From: Selaginella tamariscina
Taxonomy: Eukaryota > Streptophyta > Lycopodiopsida > Selaginellales > Selaginellaceae
NCBI GenBank assembly: GCA_003024785.1
Contig: PUQB01000004.1
Span: 1,683,945 to 1,747,944, forward strand
DNA: 64,000 nt
Direction: 5' to 3'
Shown here: piece after piece, positions 62,012-64,000 of the stretch
Layout: each line of letters opens with the position of its first letter
Position numbering within the stretch: position 1 is the first letter of the stretch
The notes under the pieces: model-generated
The model's database searches: none
The model's input: only the letters and a program-made list of their open reading frames with translations
Told to the model about the DNA's origin: nothing
Program-made: the position numbers and the translations under genes

Positions 62012-64000
62012 AGCAATTACAAAATTATAAAATATCATATATTTAATATTCATAATTATTATAAACTCTTTAATAATAGTACCAAATTGTATACTTAACT
62101 ATATAAATTTAAAAAATGATATGGAAGATTGACTATATTATTATAGGATTTTATATATATATTATTACTACTACAAATTTTTAATTAATAATGTTATATT
62201 TAAATATTAATATTTTAATAACAACATCAATATTTATATAATGTACCTCTTATGCTCTTCCTTAATTGTTATATTAGGCAATATATTATATAATTTAATA
62301 CATTCTACTTTTATAATGTTATTAATTTTTGTTCAATGAATGCTATAATTTATTAAAGGGTAGAATACAAAATAGAATATTCTAAAGAATATTCTCTTTT
62401 CAAACATATATTCTAAAGAATATTCCTTTAATATTAGAAAATGCTAATTAAATAGCTAAAATTGCTAATTATTAGGAAATGGGACTATAGCCATGCCCAT
62501 TTTAGTTACAACTTGCATTAGAGACGTGTTATCTAAAGATTGTCAATTAAGGCAGAATTTCCTGGTTTCCACATTGGTTTGTAAGAAAGGTATGTTAGCT
62601 TATATGGTCCCTGAACTAGTCGGTGTTATGAAAGAGTACAAAGTTGGTTGTGAAAGATGAATGGTAGTACTATCACACTTGGTTGCAAATTTGACTGAAT
62701 TTGATTCCTATCGGGAATAATTTATGTTAATAAGACACCAAGTGGATGGCAGTTGGCAGGTTGGCAAGACCTTGTTGTATACATGTGTACAGCCATGCGC
62801 CTCTGTGATCGCCTCTGGCCATATTGATATGTTTACAAAGAACAGGGTTTTACGAATTGTACTCTTGTATCGAAAAAGAGCTTGATTCCAATAAAAGTCT
62901 CATACTTAGTCTGGCTTAGCTATATACTAATGAGAGATAGGTATAGTAGCAGACCCTTATGAAAAGGGGTAATGAGAAGCACCGAGGGATGCAGAGATGT
63001 AAGCTATAATATCATAACATATGGAGATGTGGGACCATTGGAAAATCAAAAGAAATGCGAAGGTGTTTTGGTCAAGCATTTGAGAAGTGCTTGTTGTGTG
63101 TTAGATGATAAAGGTCGTCAACAGCATTTAATATTAAGGAATAAAGCAAGTCTTTATTTCTTGTTAACCAAGGGGCCGGCAACAACACTAACTAGAGGCC
63201 TCCAATATAAATTCTAGTTAAGTAAAGAAATTAACCAGTGTTGTGTGTATCGGGTGACAGACTTTGTAGATGTGCAAAAGGTCTCCAAGTGACTTCATGT
63301 CACAGGTGGTGCCTCCAGCGGCTGGGTTTACGACTCAGTGAACGACGGTTTTGAAGTACTTGGGTTCGCGTAATGTAAGGGGGTAATGAAATTATGTGAA
63401 CTTTTGGCTAACTCCGCATAGAGTGATATGTTAGTTTTGGTTAGTTTTTTCTAACATTATCTAGTCTTGGAGTTGGACGTCAACGAGGACGTTGACATTT
63501 TCAAAGGCGGGGAGTGTGTCATAGTTTTACTATGACTCAACCCTTTACTTTGGACGTTGACTGTTGTTACCTATTGTACTATGTTGATGGACCCTAGATG
63601 TAGTAGGAAATAGGCCTGTTTAGTGCACTTGGGTATCTGGTGATGGTCCGACCGGGTGTCATTAGGTATTTGTAGGAAACTCTAAGCGAAGTTAGAACTT
63701 ACCTTCTAAAAACCCACCCCAATTTTGACGTCCCGAATAGGCTGATTGGTCTTTGCAGATGAGTTCGACGTGTTAAGTAGGGTTAGGAACACCCCTAGGG
63801 TTGACCTAACCCTAGGGTTGCCCTAACCCACGCCCTAAAACCCCACCCCCTTGGGTAGGGTTTAGGGTAGGAGTAAGTGTGAGTTATAGGCTTATATTAT
63901 TAATTTATCTAAGGGGCTAAAATTCAATGTCAGCCCACTTACACATACAGGAAAAGAGGGGGGGGAGGGGCTCCGTCACATAATAAGGTAGAGTATACGT
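62012..64000. other. right end of the candidate element and flanking repeat-like DNA
   Basis: AT-rich to 62480 with GAATATTC motifs, then the right inverted repeat. Beyond it, 62530-62930 has an LTR-like look (AATAAAAGTCTCATACTT near 62890). A frame at 62972-63217 is unrecognised. GGCGGGGAG followed by TGTGTCATAG near 63508-63527 looks like a polypurine tract and LTR start of a retroelement that continues past the window. No gene can be supported. Confidence 0.35.
62492..62519 (-). repeat. right terminal inverted repeat
   Basis: Pairs with 47429-47456 in inverse orientation with two mismatches. It lies 480 bases past the stop of the DUF7869 gene. Confidence 0.65.

Larger units (their letters stand above)
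47429..62519. mobile_element. candidate 15-kb terminal-inverted-repeat element
   Basis: The left end 47429-47456 and the reverse complement of 62492-62519 match at 26 of 28 bases (both contain GTTGTAACTAAA and TGGGCATG). Next to each lies an AT-rich subterminal zone with GAATATTC-type palindromes. Enclosed are an FCP1-like HAD phosphatase, a ParB-like/methyltransferase-like fusion gene, two palindrome arrays, a microsatellite and foldback core, and a DUF7869 gene with transposase-like motifs. No convincing target duplication is seen; only AG is shared by the flanks. The alternative is two unrelated copies of a short repeat facing each other by chance. Confidence 0.5.

Noticed and set aside
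47429-62519. The 15-kb unit as an integrated large virus or Polinton
   Set aside because: No capsid, packaging ATPase or family B polymerase frame is visible, and the genes have spliceosomal introns.

Overview
The window looks like nuclear DNA of a land plant. It carries plant-type phospholipase D alpha genes (C2 domain, two HKD motifs), two intronless SAUR-type auxin-response genes, a DEK chromatin protein gene with GT-AG introns, TTTAGGG-type telomere-like repeats, Ty3/Gypsy retrotransposons, and very many TG/AG/TA microsatellites in AT-rich DNA. I cannot name the species. The DUF7869 and ParB-type genes make me suspect a non-seed plant (bryophyte, fern or lycophyte), but this is inference.

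Layout. 0-5.3 kb: the 3' end of an unrecognised gene, then two SAUR genes. 7.0-10.5 kb: a DEK gene of about twelve exons. 10.5-14.4 kb: AT-rich DNA holding an antisense scrap of a PLD 3' exon and a scrap of the DEK 3' end. 14.4-18.4 and 19.4-23.5 kb: two tandem PLD-alpha genes of matching exon plan. 23.5-29.4 kb: AT-rich DNA with a 161-bp tandem repeat between oppositely oriented tRNA-Ala-like sequences. 29.4-45.9 kb: a retrotransposon nest. Old Gypsy remnant A is split by a young chromovirus B (32171-38450, 5-bp target duplication AGGGG). Next to it lies a decayed Gypsy element C (38994-45907), whose 5' LTR is split by a CACTA-like DNA element (39056-41634).

47.4-62.5 kb is the most unusual part. 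Two 28-bp inverted repeats (47429-47456 and 62492-62519, 26 of 28 matching) enclose about 15 kb. Inside are an FCP1-like HAD phosphatase gene (-), a ParB-like plus DNA-methyltransferase-like fusion gene (-), and a DUF7869 gene (+) that I suspect encodes a transposase-like protein. Between the last two, divergent, genes lie two arrays of the 18-bp perfect palindrome GGCGGGATTAATCCCGCC, one upstream of each gene. A variant palindrome sits in an intron of the ParB-like gene. I read this as a candidate large DNA mobile element with its own repeated binding site or satellite.

Several host genes and the genes of the 15-kb element are interrupted by one-base frame slips, several at short homopolymers. 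These could be assembly errors or true decay. The last 1.5 kb holds low-confidence retroelement-like sequence that continues past the window.
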